Source of the DNA: Xiphophorus maculatus
Taxonomy: Eukaryota; Chordata; Actinopteri; Cyprinodontiformes; Poeciliidae
DNA: 64,000 bases
Assembly: GCF_002775205.1 (NCBI RefSeq)
Contig: NC_036447.1
Span: forward strand, 27,402,245-27,466,244
Reading direction: 5' to 3'
In this document: piece by piece, positions 51,481-64,000 of the stretch
Layout of the letters: each line of letters opens with the position of its first letter
Position numbering within the stretch: the first letter of the stretch is position 1
The notes under the pieces: model-generated
Seen by the model: only the letters and a program-made list of their open reading frames with translations
The model's database searches: none
Told to the model about the DNA's origin: nothing
Made by a program: the position numbers and the translations under genes

Positions 51481-54400
51481 AAGGAAAAACAACAAAACCC
51501 ACCACAAAGTGCATTAATGAAGAGGAGGTGGTGATTGATTTCTAAATGACAGAGTTAATTCGTAATTTGTTAGATTTCTAATGAATTTATAATTTGATCT
51601 TTAACAGTTATTTAGGGCTTACTGAGTGGCTCTCATCATCAATATAGTGCATATTGTGAGCATAACATTAGATAAAAGCTATGTGCAAACTGTACATGTT
51701 AATTTATTTTATGTTTGGAAATTGCTGACTGGAAAAATGGTCAGGAGTCATTAACGATCATATTAACTCTTTATTTTATGGTGGCAGTACTTAATCCTAC
51801 CGAAGTGTGTTGGTAGATAATGCAGCACAGTTGGACAATTGAAGCTCAAGCCACTGTCTTGATTTTATGCCCCTTCAAACGGCTTTTGTAGCTGTGTCTT
51901 ACGACTCACTTCAGGAGGAAACGGCAGCTAATCTCTCCTCTACCAGCAGTTACCAATTACGTTTCGGTAGAATGGTCACGACCCCTGAAAATCTCATCAA
52001 ACCGTCAAAACTTTAGTGAGCGCCAAGTCATCAGCTTCCCAGCGACTTGGTAAGTTACGTTTTAGCTAAACAACACTCAAACTGTTATGAGAATTTTTTG
52101 TAGATTGTTTTTGATCCAAAGAAGATGAACAATCCAGAAGGAGTTGGTCAAAGCTAAGATCCATATTTAATTAATAATAAATAGTCTGATTTGGAGGAGA
52201 ATGGAATAAAGGCGTGAACTTTATAATCTGGGTGACCTGAAAAGATTTGGTGAAGAACAGACATATTGTCCAACCAAGATATTCTTGGCTAATAGATATT
52301 TTTCAAAAGCATGAGTGCTGTTGCAAAAGAAGGTCTTTTTTCATGTATGTCTATTGCATTCTCCACACACTATCTAGTTTTAAGTTCTTACAATGAGTCA
52401 CCTTTATGAATTTATCTTTTTCTCCTTCAGGAGTGTTTAGAAGAACTTTTCTCTTGTAAATTGTCCTAGTTTTCTCACAGAAGTTGTTAGAATATTTCTA
52501 CGTATTAAGATTTGATATTGTAAAATAACAGAGGAAAAATAACAGTTATTTCTTTCTACAGTTAGACCAAACCCTAGTCCTACTCGTGGCAGATATTGGT
52601 CTAAAGCAGTTGCTTACGTTGACCAACTTATTTTCCTTTTGACTGAAAGTGAGATTGATTGTAGATCGGCTCAACCGGATTGCTTTTTTTATTATTAATA
52701 TTTTTATTAGGAGGAAAGGAGACATTACAAGAGACATTTAAACTACACAGTATGCCACATAGTACACAGCTTCTCCATGACATTGACAGAAAAGAGGAAA
52801 CACAAGGGGTAGCGAGTATTTCTCTCTTCCTAACATAACTGAGCAGGACAAAATATGTGCACACCTAATGAAAAGATGATAAATTAAAAAGGAGGAAAAA
52901 ATCTCCGGTTTTTGAAAAGTTTTTGCAGATTACTCAATTGCCACTTCCCTTTAAGAAGTACATCAGAAAAATATAAAAGAACAGCATCTAAGAACTCATT
53001 TTATTGACCTTATTGTGGAGAGGATAGTTTTTATTCTAGGGGTCGATGGTTTGAGAGAGCAGTGGCTTTAAAATAGGGCTTTGCTGTTGTTGATAGAAGA
53101 GACAACATTATTTGAATGGCCATTTTAAACTTCTAGCATCTCATAAAATTAATTGGCATGCTTAGCATCAGCCTCAGAAAAAGGTCAGCAGGTTTTAACA
53201 GGGAAATGTTTTGTGCTCTGTTTAGCCTTCATGTTATTTGCTGAAAGTCTTGACCTCCTTACCATTTGAATGAACCATATTTAAGGTATGTAGTAGAGAA
53301 AAAAAGTATTTTAAAAAGCTTCTTATAAATCTGTGAGTCCTATGAATTTTATGTATTTTTTTCCACAATCCCAGGTTTTTAATGATATATAAACCTTTTA
53401 GAAAAGAGTTCTAGTATTGAAAGAGTACAGTTTCTTCTCTTCCTGACTATAAATGCTGACTGTGAACTTAGTTCACTTCTTCTGCCCTCGGGGCTCTCAG
53501 GAGATGCCCTACGATAGACGAGTTGTAGTCGGTCTGATTCAAGAAAAATGAAAAAAAAAAAAAAAAAGTCTTTCCGACACAATTTCAGACACGGGTGTCA
53601 ATAATGCCTCCAGGGGCCCTGATGGCGTTACGCTTTGAAAGCATCAGCTACAGTCCATAGAACTGGTGTCTTATCTTTTAGTCCCAACAACATGTGACGT
53701 TTTAGTTTAGCTCAATCATTACATTAAATGCTGCAAAAGTCATCATTGTGCAAAAGACAAAAAAACCCCAATCAGATCAACATTGTTAAAAATGCCTCGC
53801 TTCTTTCTCTTTCTCCAGCCATAACAGGATTGTGCAGCAACGACCATTTGGGAGTTTGAAAGAGATTCAGAAGGAATGGATAACTGTTGCGTTTATTTTT
53901 TCCTAATCCAGAGGCAATATCAGAAACACTATGATGTGTTTGAAATCCTCTCAGAAAATGCACCTAAATTGAAATATTTTATTCTGTGGTATAAATCTTC
54001 ACATTATATAATTTAAACTTTTTTTAAAAAATTGATTTGCTGAAATACTTTTTGACAATTTCCTAATTTCATTGACTTGTCCCTGTGCTCCTTTTTTCCT
54101 GAACAGATCAGAGTTGCCTCCCGTCACTTTGAGAGAGCATCAGTAATTCTGCACCAAATTCTGAGGTGTGAATTTGATGCAGAATGCATTATTAAAAAGA
54201 CTTCTCTGACATCAATCAGCATTCTTTATCGCGTAATGTGCCCCCGCCTGACAATTGAGTCGGGGTTTTGTAAAGGAAGCGAGTCAGCATCTCGAGACAA
54301 AAAGCTCGTTATTCTGTTTGTGTGTTCGGTTCCCTAATCCCTAATTCCACTAAGTTGATGCCGCATTCACACAGAGTTTTTCCACGGCATCAAAAAGCCC

Positions 54401-54760
54401 TGACTGTGCTGTCAGCTGCTTTCGGCAGAGCATCAGATTTGAAGGATGTGCTTTGTTCGCGGTGTATTTGATGTAAATTTGAGACACGACACTGACACGG
54501 AACAATATCAATAAATTCTGTTTCATCTTCATCTATGAATATGAATACTGGGTGTTGTCTCTCTGTGTTGTTTAAGTTACATGATGTAAAGGTTTGTGTT
54601 GCATACGGACATGAAAGGATGAAGTAATGGGGGTGATATGTATATATATATGTTTAGTATCAGCAGACAAAAGTAAAACCTAGAAAAGTTATATTTTTTG
54701 CTGAATCAAGTCTATTAAATGGTATTATTAAAACTCCCAAAATATGAGCTCCTAATGTTG
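51481..54760. other. intergenic DNA
   Basis: AT-rich. No exon was recognised. The stretch 51840-52060 has a different, more balanced composition and ends with a donor-like CTTGgtaagt, which could be a repeat or a non-coding exon. The stretch 54100-54340 is another less AT-rich stretch. Confidence 0.4.
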
Positions 54761-54849
54761 CATCCATCCATCCATCCATCCATCCATCCATCCATCCATC
54801 CATGAATGAATGAATGAATGAATGAATGAATGAATGAATGAATGAATGA
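54761..54849. repeat. compound tetranucleotide microsatellite (ATCC)n-(ATGA)n
   Basis: About ten CATC/TCCA units (54764-54802) pass directly into about eleven GAAT/ATGA units (54803-54849). Confidence 0.97.
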
Positions 54850-54859
54850 AAGACAAATC

Positions 54860-55890
54860 TAAAGTCTGTTTTCTCATTCTAAAGCATAGATCCACTAATG
54901 GAAGGTCACAGTTGTCACAGTCAGATCTTTGGGAATGACACGGTACAGGTTTAGTTGGACTTTGGTTTCTTTTTGTTTTTTGGTCCTTGTGTTTAAATCT
55001 CATATTGTCTCTCATTGTTGGCTCCCTGCATTTGGTAAACCTGGAGTTTTGTGGATTCTTAGAGAAACATGATCAGCTTATAGCAGACAACCCCCCCCCC
55101 CCTTTTTTTTTGGAATTATTTTTAATAAACTTTTTGAAGGAATTGTTTGTTTCAAGAACATCATGAGTGCTAAACTTTAGACTTACCAGGCAGATATGTT
55201 TTAGTTGTACTGCGCAAGGCATGCTGAAGCTTAAAATAAAGTTTTCTTGGCTCCTGAGGGCCACAAGCTGTCTCCTGCCTACCCAACTATGGGTACTGCT
55301 GTCTTCATCACTCTCAATTTTATTAGATTAATTGCATTATATTAAAATTGCTAACTTTGGACATTATTGTAATAAAAATGTTCTTTCAACATCTGTGTTT
55401 AAACGTTGTTTCACAAACACTGCACCACTAAACCCTGTTGATGCTTATTCTACACATATTAAGAATCATATTATTTTGCCACGATCTAGCGGACAAACCG
55501 ATACCAATTTTTTTCTCTTAAGTTTTTTTTTTAAATGCACTCAAATTAGAAGCTGTTTAACAGCAAAAACAGAAATAATTTATTTTTGCTTGGTAACTGT
55601 GAATAAATTCAGGCAGTAAAGGGTTAAATGCTCAATTTGTCTATTCTTTCAAAGTATTTTCTGTTTTTAGCCCTTGTTTAAACGGTTCTAATTTCTCCAA
55701 TATCAAACAGGCCCAGGAGTCATGCTCCCTGGAAATGGAGAGATGACCTCCCAAAGAGACAACTGATGCATAGATGATTTTCACCAGAGCTGTGTGAAGG
55801 CCCCAGACGTCGGTGGGAGGTAATCAATAATCAGGAAGCAAAATCCTACCAGAAACAAACTTCTTCAGAACCGTGGTACATTTATAGAAA
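54860..55890. other. intergenic DNA
   Basis: AT-rich, with a C10 followed by T9 run at 55091-55110. No gene or element was recognised. Confidence 0.45.
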
Positions 55891-55899
55891 AAAAAGCTC

Positions 55900-56620
55900 T
55901 TGCAAATATTCGGATGTTGCTCTATGACAGTTTATGCAAATTATGCAAATGAAATCATGACCTTTCATCTGGGCTCACTCGGGAACCAGAATTCAAACAT
56001 TAATCCAACAACTGCTTTAGCTGTGAGGTGCACATCCTGACGACGTCCGATTATTAGCCGCTTGTCAAAAAGTCTGAAAATTAGATTTTTAAACGGTCTC
56101 TCAAACTTTCACGTGGCAACCGTGCTTCAATTTTAGCCTCTATTTTTCTTCTTGAAGCGCTCGGACAAACTGTCACTTTCTCGTCAAAGTGGACATGAGG
56201 ACAGAGGCGCTGTCTTTGGCTGACTGAAGCGCACACTGAACGTGTCGCCGGCATCTGCTTGCCGTCGCCACATTTCCAGTTTCTGTGTCACTTTTTTTTT
56301 TTTTAGAATGTCCCGTTTCTGGAGAGGCCATAAATAAATGGAGATGCTCGGCGCCCCTTTGGGGAGACTCTTTTCATTTCCTCCTAATATGACACTAATA
56401 TGTCTGCAGCCTGAGGTGTCGGTAGGGATCATTAAAGAGCGCGGACGCTTCAGTCATGTAGAAATGGACCGAACGGATTGCTTAACTATTAAGTAATTGG
56501 AGAGAATTATCTCTGCATGACTATTTGCTTCAAAGAGACGGGTGCATGACTTAATTATTAAGTCAGAACGAAGAAGCTAAGAAGTAGACAGGAAGTCTTC
56601 ATGAAAGCATAACTCTCTGT
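55900..56620. promoter_or_regulatory. candidate distal enhancer / conserved non-coding element
   Basis: Two perfect octamer motifs, ATGCAAAT, at 55934-55941 and 55943-55950. A homeodomain-rich stretch at 56480-56500 (CTTAACTATTAAGTAATTG). A 19-bp near-palindrome TGACTTAATTATTAAGTCA at 56547-56565. The block is unique, repeat-free and less AT-rich than its flanks. Conservation cannot be tested here; the call is inference. Confidence 0.35.
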
Positions 56621-57145
56621 CCAAAGCTTTCAAAGCAACACAGATAAATAATAATCTCTTTGCTTCATTTGGTGGTATGCTTTAAGTCATTTGTTCAGGT
56701 TAAATCAGAATTACTTTTAATGGCTGCAAACAGTCTGTGGGAGTTTGTCTCCCATTAAGCAATATTCTCTTTCCTTATATGTGTGAATTGTCCTTTCTTT
56801 AGTTGAACTACATCTGCAATGTTTTGTTCCACCCTGATTATTATTGTTTCACATATGAGCAACAATTTTACAGAAACAAATTGCCTTGTTAAAATTTCAA
56901 CATTGTGTTTAGATCACCCAACTAATGCTTATTTTCCGTGTGCGTTTTAGTGTGACTCAAGGTAGCACCTTGTGTTTTTCAGACATCAATAACCTTGTTT
57001 TCACTTTTTGATTAAAAACTGCTCAGTGCGTTATTAGATTGCAGTGGTTAGCAATTTGGTACCATGCCAAGAAAGTCAATTCCTGTGTGGGGCTTTGCCT
57101 AGGATACAAAAGCTGGTCTTTTTCAGCTATTTTTGACAGTAAACC

Positions 57146-57230
57146 AGGGGTGACAAACTCATTTTCATTTTTGGGCCATATCGAGCTCATGAATGTCGTC
57201 AAAGGGCCGGTGGTGCTGGAAGGTACAGAT
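57146..57230. mobile_element. hAT-like terminal fragment
   Basis: 'ccaggggtgacaaactcatt' followed by 'ttcatttttgggccatatcg' and 'aaagggccggtggtgctgg' is the familiar start of a fish hAT-derived repeat. Only one end is seen. Confidence 0.55.
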
Positions 57231-59168
57231 AAAACCCATTAAGAAACTGTTTAAAATAATAATAATTAGCTGTCTCTCGCTGGACACGATTATGCTTTGA
57301 TCTAAAACATTGCATTGTTGCTCCGCCTATATATTTGTACCATTGTCCCACTGTTCCGTAACACCCTTTATTTTTAAATTTTTTTAACTGCCTGGTATTG
57401 ATAGACACTCGACAAGAAAATAGCACACCTCTGAATAGATCCAACACAGTTTGATCACCACATAAATTAGTTTCCTATGGATTTTTTCAGACATGTTAAA
57501 AAAATAATAATCTCAGAATAAGTGTCTGAGATCTGACCTTTCAGGTACACCATAAGTGTTCCAGTGTGACACTGCAACAGAGTCATCACAACTCTGACTT
57601 AAACCTTACAGCAAAAGCCCCAAAAAACCCAAACTGAATCTAACACCATGATTATCTCCAGAAGGTGAGTTGATCTTTTACGATTAAAAAACCCCAAACA
57701 AAACAAAGTAATGTTTTTGTCACGACACAGCAGAACACTGTGAATTCCACACCATTGTTCTCAGTATGAACAAACATCTCACATTTCCTTCATTTGTTCA
57801 CATTTGTACCCATGTTGCATGATTTTCTTGATGGCAACATACATGGTAGAGGTGTACGATTTTTGGTATTGATCTAGTACGAAGTAAATATATCGCCAAT
57901 ATCCATACTAATACCGACACTCATTCTTATGTTAGTATGACAAATAATGAGTATCAAAATCTCCAAAGTTTCTGACTTTTTGTGGGTTGTCGTTGGAATT
58001 ACTTTGCAAGAACCTCGGACAGAATTTAGGTAGTTTATAATGGTCTACAGAATACTTTAATGACATATTTATGTGATAAATAGAAACAATAAAAGTATAT
58101 TGTTTCCTAAATACAGTGAAAGCAAAACGAGAAAAAACCCTTTTTTACAGTAGAGTTGTGTAACTACAATACAAAAATTTAATTTCAAGAAGGAATCTGA
58201 AACTAAAGTATTGATTTTATCACGTTAGCATCGATCCGATACAGATACAGGCACCGACTTGGTATCGAGGTCATCAATATTTTAGATCAGACCGCCCACC
58301 GCTTATACATAGTAAGATAGGAAACTGTGTGACAGCAGCTTCAGGTTAAATCTCCTGCAGGAAGGGGAATCTTGAAGAAAAGCATCCCAACATCAGGATG
58401 CTACTGCTGCTTCGGACACTGCAGTGGACGGTTTTCTCTCTGATTACTGCTCACCTTCACCAACCTTTCTGTTTAGGTAGACCTCTTGATAGGCTTACAG
58501 TTTCTATTTCCAAAACTTGGAATACGGTTCTGTCAACTATCCCTGTTTCAAACTTCTCTACAACTTAATCTCTGACCATTTTTGGTATATTTCTAGTTCT
58601 GATGCTCTGTGTTTACAGATCAGCTTAGTTTGTACATAAATTATATTACATAAAGGGATAGAGAAAATCTTAATGTGGTATTTATCATCCTGAAAATTCC
58701 CACCAACCCGGAATAGATGAACATATCTCTTATTGCAGGATGACGTGACGAGCGCCTGCTGTATTCTCATCTTTGTTTCTGTTCGCATGTTCTCAAAGGC
58801 TTTTTTTTTTAGTATAGAGCATGAAACCCATAGAGGAACCAATGCAAACCGTCATGGCATTATGCAAATGGTTACTCAGTAAAATTTGTTAGCACATCAG
58901 ATATCAATTTTTTGCATGTTTCCAAAAGAAGAAATGCAATAAGTAAAATTATTGTGAGCTCTACTGCTCAATGTCATCAAAGACTATGAAAACTGTGGAA
59001 GCCTTCACATCATAACTGTGTGTATGTTATCGGCTTTCTACTGCAGACGAGTTTTAATGTAGCTTATTTTCACACTTCCCTTCTGAAAATAAAACACACA
59101 TTGGTACTAAATAAATGAAACACAGTGTGTGCAACAGGCAGCTGGGGTCCAAATGGGTTTGCCATTTG

Positions 59169-59208
59169 GATGATGTGGATGTTTTTGTTAACAAACAACC
59201 ACATCATC
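59169..59208. repeat. 40-bp near-perfect palindrome
   Basis: GATGATGTGG...GTTAAC...CCACATCATC: the two 20-bp arms pair at 18 of 20 positions, with no loop, centred on GTTAAC (59186-59191). Confidence 0.9.
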
Positions 59209-59575
59209 TGAAGCCTCAAAATATAAGACCTGCATACTTGAGTTTTCTAGGGCGAAAATGGATCCGTCAACATATCAGGCAAAATCATGATTCTCACATT
59301 ACCTTTGATAAGCAATCCAGTATTAAAGTAGCATTTGGATTAACTCCCTTCTTGGTACGCTATGATTGTTTTTGTCAACAGTGCATTGCACATGTACAGA
59401 AGTTTGAAATGTGAGGAAAATCATGTAACAAATCAAGAAAAGTATTCCCAGACTGAGCCAGGCTAAAACTATTCATTTAAAATACAAATTTAATTCTAAT
59501 TGTTCCAAAGTCTAGAAACAGAAAAACGTCTCAGGTGAAGTCTGTGGAAATTTGTAGTGTAGTATATAAAAGCTA

Positions 59576-59830
59576 CAGCAAGGTCCAACAACAGCAAGAA
59601 AAGAGCTAGCTAGTTAGCAAGACACGTTGGCTAACTAGGAAGCTAATGAAGTACAGTTCCTCTACTGCACAGCTTGAACTTCAAAAGTTGACTCCAGGCC
59701 TAGATTAATCCAAAAATGTATAGCAAGATCCAATAACACCAAGAAAAGAGCTAGCTAGCTAGCTGTTGGTTAGCTAGGAAGCTAACTAATATTACACTTC
59801 AAAAGTTGTCTCCAGGCCGAGGTTAACTAA
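59576..59830 (+). repeat. imperfect tandem duplication, period about 146 bp
   Basis: Copy 1 (59576-59705) and copy 2 (about 59722-59826) share 'agcaagRtccaaYaacaSca' with agaaaagagctagctag, 'ggctaactaggaagctaa'-type sequence, and 'acttcaaaagttgWctccag' in order. Copy 2 is shorter by an internal deletion. Confidence 0.8.
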
Positions 59831-62800
59831 TTATCAGGTAGTTATTAAAGTAGTACCGCTAAAAGAACACCACCATAAAGTCAACTCCTGGGAAGAAACT
59901 CCTTCACGGGTGACTGCATATTAAATGGGAAAGAGATGATGTAGCAGATTTAAACAAAAGAGACAATATTAATGTGATGCTTCTTTCACCCAACAGTAGA
60001 ACATTAGAGAAGGCTTATAAATCACAGACGGTTGAGTTCAGCTGCATCCGCCCATTTTGTGATAGGGATAAAGCACAGTTAAGCACATAGCAAGGCAACC
60101 AAACAGATGCACACACTTAAGTTTCCTTTTTAGTTAAAGTTTCTTCTTTTCATGAAATACAGGACACTAACCTAAAAGCAAAACTGTCACAACAAACAGA
60201 CCTATAAAAGGAAAGACTAACTTAGCTGAGTAAGAAGTTGTCCTATAGTTTAAACATAGGTATTAGTGTATTGCTTTCAATCAGGCAACCAAGTATAAAA
60301 TAGAAAGTTCAAATTATTAGTTATCAAAAGGAGTTTGACACGCCCCCAAGGCAGATTGAAGTTGGCATATGGTTGCATAACAGGCCCTTTTCATACATGA
60401 AAAGTAAGAAAAAAATAAACAAAAATACAAAAGAACAAAACATTCAATGATGCTATGACATTTAACTTCAGCTCTCGAACAGTAGGTTTCTACAATTTGG
60501 TTTTTGTTACAATCCTTACTATCCAGCTCTATTGAGATATAATCTCCAATCCAGCCTTGCTCGTCACAGTTTCAGTCACTTAATACATTTTACATATTGC
60601 ATTAACTATAAATATTGCTTCTCAAGCCGGTTGTTTGGTCCGGACCGAAGTTCACTTGAGTGTTTTCACACCTGCACAAAACGTCTGAACCAACGGGGGA
60701 AACGTACGTTTAACCGTACTCATTTTGCGTCAATTTCTTTTTTTGGAAAGCGATTCAGTGCAAATTATTTGGCACAATAAATTTGATCTTTCAAAATCTT
60801 CACAAGAAGTGCCACACTTTTAAGTTTCGAGTGCCCAGTGTTTTTGAGATACTGGTGACAACTTTACTTTATAACTGGCTGTCATAAACAAAAGGCATGC
60901 ATCCACATCAAATTGGATATCACACCGAGAACTAATTTCTTCCTTCTTGCGTATCCCCAGTCTGTATTGAGTATGTCTCAAACATTGATTCATCTCTATT
61001 GCCATTATTTCCGCTCCTGTGCATCTCTCCCAGACCTCTGCAATCACTCTCAGTCTTTCTCTCCTGCTCATGTTTAATAAGTCCACCAAGAGCTGGTCTC
61101 TGCAGGGGACTGTGAATTATTGATGCTAGGCCCATAAAGAAATGGGAGAGAAACAGCAGGAAGGATAATGGTAACACTGGGAGACAGGGAAGAGAACATT
61201 TCTCTAAAATGGGTAATGATAATTAACATATTATGGGATGAGAAAAGAAAACGAGAGCGAGGAGGAAAAAATGACTAGAGATAGAAAAATAAATTCAACA
61301 TATGGTATAAAAGATGGACAAGGAAGGTCAACTTGTATTAAACTAATGTCCAGACTGGACTGAGGAAGCAAGTAGTTAGTAGTGAAACTACCTGTATCAC
61401 ACAACCTTATGGAGAGAGAGAAAAAAAAGATTTTCAGATACGTTTACTTTGTTTTTAGCTATTGAAAGCTTATAACTTATTCTTTATAAAGAAAATGATA
61501 AAGAATAACAAATTGTAGCAAATTTGTAAAGTAAAATGTCCAATAGAGCTATTATTGTGAAGACCAAGATCAGTGTTTAACCCTGAAGATGTCACATTGT
61601 CATGAAATTGTTAAAAATATATTTTGAAAGAAGACTAAAACGTGCAAACATTCAGTTCAAGAGCAAGTCCCAATGCTCATCATTCCTACTGACTCTGACA
61701 ACAATTTCTCAGATTGTTTTTTTTTGTTATTTGACAGAATAGTTTATTATGGATTCACCAGTCCATGTGTAAATTTCTAGGTTTATTACTTTGTTGACAT
61801 CAACCTGTCACAACTTAATGTATTTAGAGAGATATAGCTAGACGTCTCTCTAGCTAGCAAGCTGTCTGTCTCTCTAGCTAACCCCTCCCCTCATGCTGCA
61901 GCACATCTTTGTGCAGCTTTCTCCAAAGATGAAGTTGAGTTGATGATTTTATATTATTAAAAACCAATATAAAAGGTCTTCCCTATATAATTTGAAAGTG
62001 TCTTCAAGTAAGAAAACTTCAAGGTAACGGTAAAACTATCATGAGAATGTCAGCAATTAACGTCTATAATCAATAAGTTTTGGTTGCTAAATGTAAACAT
62101 GGGCACTTTTCATCTGGAAATGACATCATTATAAGAGTCATACCCGAAGGCGAGGAAAAATCGCTGATTTGGCCTCAACACTTACTCTGCTGTTTTTACG
62201 GAAGAAATCCTCAAATAATTAAAAGTCAAAATTGTATTATGTGTACATAATAGAAAAACAGCCCTCATACGTGTCAACGTGAGTCAGCAGTGGGAGCAAA
62301 CAGAATCAATAGCCAACGGCGAATAACAGATCGAAGCACCAAGCAGGGGCAGAATGAGGTTTAGGGCAGTTAGTGAGCTGGAAACTAACTCGGTGCGTGG
62401 GAAGAAATGTCTGACATCAGGTTTTTGTCTGGAGGCCACAGAAAAACTAAAGCTACAGCAGGTGCTGCCACTTTACCCAATCAAGCTGCTTATTGTAGGT
62501 GAGGTTTTCAACAGCAGCTGTCATGCTTAGGAGAAAGATGCCTGTAATATGGTCCATTTCTGTGGCCAACAAAATGGAAAGCAATAGCTCATAGACAGCT
62601 GAACATATTCTACATGATATAACAAAAGTGCAGTTATAGAATTTTTAAAAATCATATTTAATATACAATTCCAAAAGTGCCTCAACTAACATAGATTTGT
62701 CTGACAATTTAAAAAACTGCTTTTGCTTCTATATCAGCACGCAGTCAAAACAACAAAACATGAAGTGGTTCACAGTACTATCAGTAGCGCCTGCACTCAT

Positions 62801-64000
62801 GGGTCCAGGGATCTGCTGGGCACATATGGACACAAACGTTCTCTAATGTAACTTATTGTCTTTTAAAGTCTTTAAAGTCGACAAAGAGGGAGCAAATATG
62901 ACAAAAGCAGAAGGGGTTCAGAACATAACACAGGGGGACACCAAATGGCTATGTACTGTTAAGCAGCCATACGTAATTATCGATCAAGAGAATTGTGAAT
63001 GTAACCACTTCAAATAATCTGCTTATAATCCACTTTAAGTAAATGTTTTTTTTTTGACTCCACTAAATATCTACCAACAAGAGGAAGATCAGATGCCATA
63101 TTCTCTCATTTTATAAGAATGACCCAAATGACAATCAGAACCATGTTTAGTGGGAACTGGGTGTGCTTTTCAACCCTCCAAAAACAACACATCATTTAAT
63201 TATGACATTTTAAAAATTTAGATAGATATACGATTAGTTTTATGACTTACTCTTGTTCAGGGTGACAATGAATATACTGTAGGTACCAACCCTATGGCAA
63301 CCCTGCACTGATTCAGTATTGACAATGAATGTAAAGAGCATTGCTTATCGCTGTAATTGATCAGAATACTTTACTATCAAGAGAAATTAGCAGATACAGA
63401 ACTGTTAAATTCATGGATACAAAATAGTTTGCTTCCAAATGGACGTAGGCTGATTATAAAATGGTAATGTGTGGGTAAGAATTAGGAAAACTGACACAGA
63501 TTACTGTCAGCAGGTTAATAATGCATTAAACTGTTGTTCTCACAGATATTACCTATTTTAATTAGATAGATGTTCGTCATAAATTTAAAGTTTAACCTCT
63601 CGTAAGAGAAACCCCTCGCTAGCAGTTTTTATTTTTTTTTTACTACCATACCAGTAGCGCGTTGGAGAAATCATTAAAGTCATCATTACCATTAATCAAT
63701 TCCTTCATTCTTACTTATTTAAAACACCTCCATTCTTTAGTTTTGCTCGATTTCAAGGGAAATTATATAAATATGTATGTCAGGCTCCAGAGGCCATGAT
63801 GAAGGTTAGTGCCTTTAATATTGTCTCGTTTCATTCTGCCAAAGTGGAGCTTGCCCGAGGTCCAGTGCAACAGGAGACTTTCCCGTTCAAATTCTGGTCA
63901 TATTGGCACAGATGCCCATGATTGTGCAAAATGTCAGATATTTTCTTTCCACATCCGGTCCCCAAGCTCCTAAAATACAACGATTGACTTTAATGCCGAG

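Larger units (their letters stand above)
57231..64000. other. gene-poor intergenic DNA to the window end
   Basis: No exon supported. The stretch 57850-58310 looks like a decayed DNA element (gtacgatttttggtattgat ... ccgatacagatacaggcacc). The interval also includes the palindrome at 59169 and the tandem duplication at 59576. The last 3 kb is unremarkable AT-rich DNA. Confidence 0.45.

Noticed and set aside
54752..55015. ORF with FIHS/WMDG repeats
   Set aside because: Translation of the compound tetranucleotide microsatellite.

Overview
The window is vertebrate nuclear DNA, almost certainly from a ray-finned (teleost) fish. It is AT-rich, has GT-AG introns from 75 bp to several kb, and carries typical fish interspersed repeats: Tc1-like transposons, L2/Maui-type LINE pieces, tRNA-derived SINEs including a V-SINE-like copy, TTAA-flanked DNA elements and long TA microsatellites. 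The species cannot be named from sequence alone.

Layout: (1) 1-14 kb, plus strand: exons 2 to 11 of adap1, an ArfGAP with two PH domains. The first coding exon lies upstream of the window. (2) 16.87-17.93 kb, plus strand: an intronless urotensin-II receptor (uts2r family). (3) 19.8-23.24 kb, minus strand: a complete four-exon prototype galectin of 127 residues. (4) 24.7-41.2 kb, plus strand: complete gtpbp1, with 14 coding exons and 666 residues, plus a probable non-coding first exon. Its 5' end is head-to-head with the galectin, about 1.4 kb apart. (5) 41.2-64 kb: about 23 kb with no supportable gene. It holds retroelement and DNA-transposon debris, microsatellites, a 40-bp near-palindrome and candidate regulatory DNA, best around 55.9-56.6 kb.

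The genes do not form a pathway. adap1 acts on Arf6 and phosphoinositides at the plasma membrane, uts2r is a peptide-hormone GPCR, the galectin binds beta-galactosides, and gtpbp1 is a translation-related GTPase involved in mRNA turnover and ribosome rescue. Their linkage is of evolutionary interest: from memory, the human counterparts lie on 7p22 (ADAP1), 17q25 (UTS2R) and 22q13 (LGALS1/2 and GTPBP1), three regions of one ancient vertebrate paralogon.

I found no convincing undescribed biological system. The most checkable oddities are: a galectin lacking four residues of its sugar-contacting loop; an L2 fragment nested in a Tc1 MITE, with a second Tc1 copy in the window showing the uninterrupted site; two copies of one TTAA element each carrying a different SINE at nearly the same place; a 29-nt exact copy of nearby sequence inside a TA microsatellite; and a homeodomain/octamer motif cluster in the gene-poor part.
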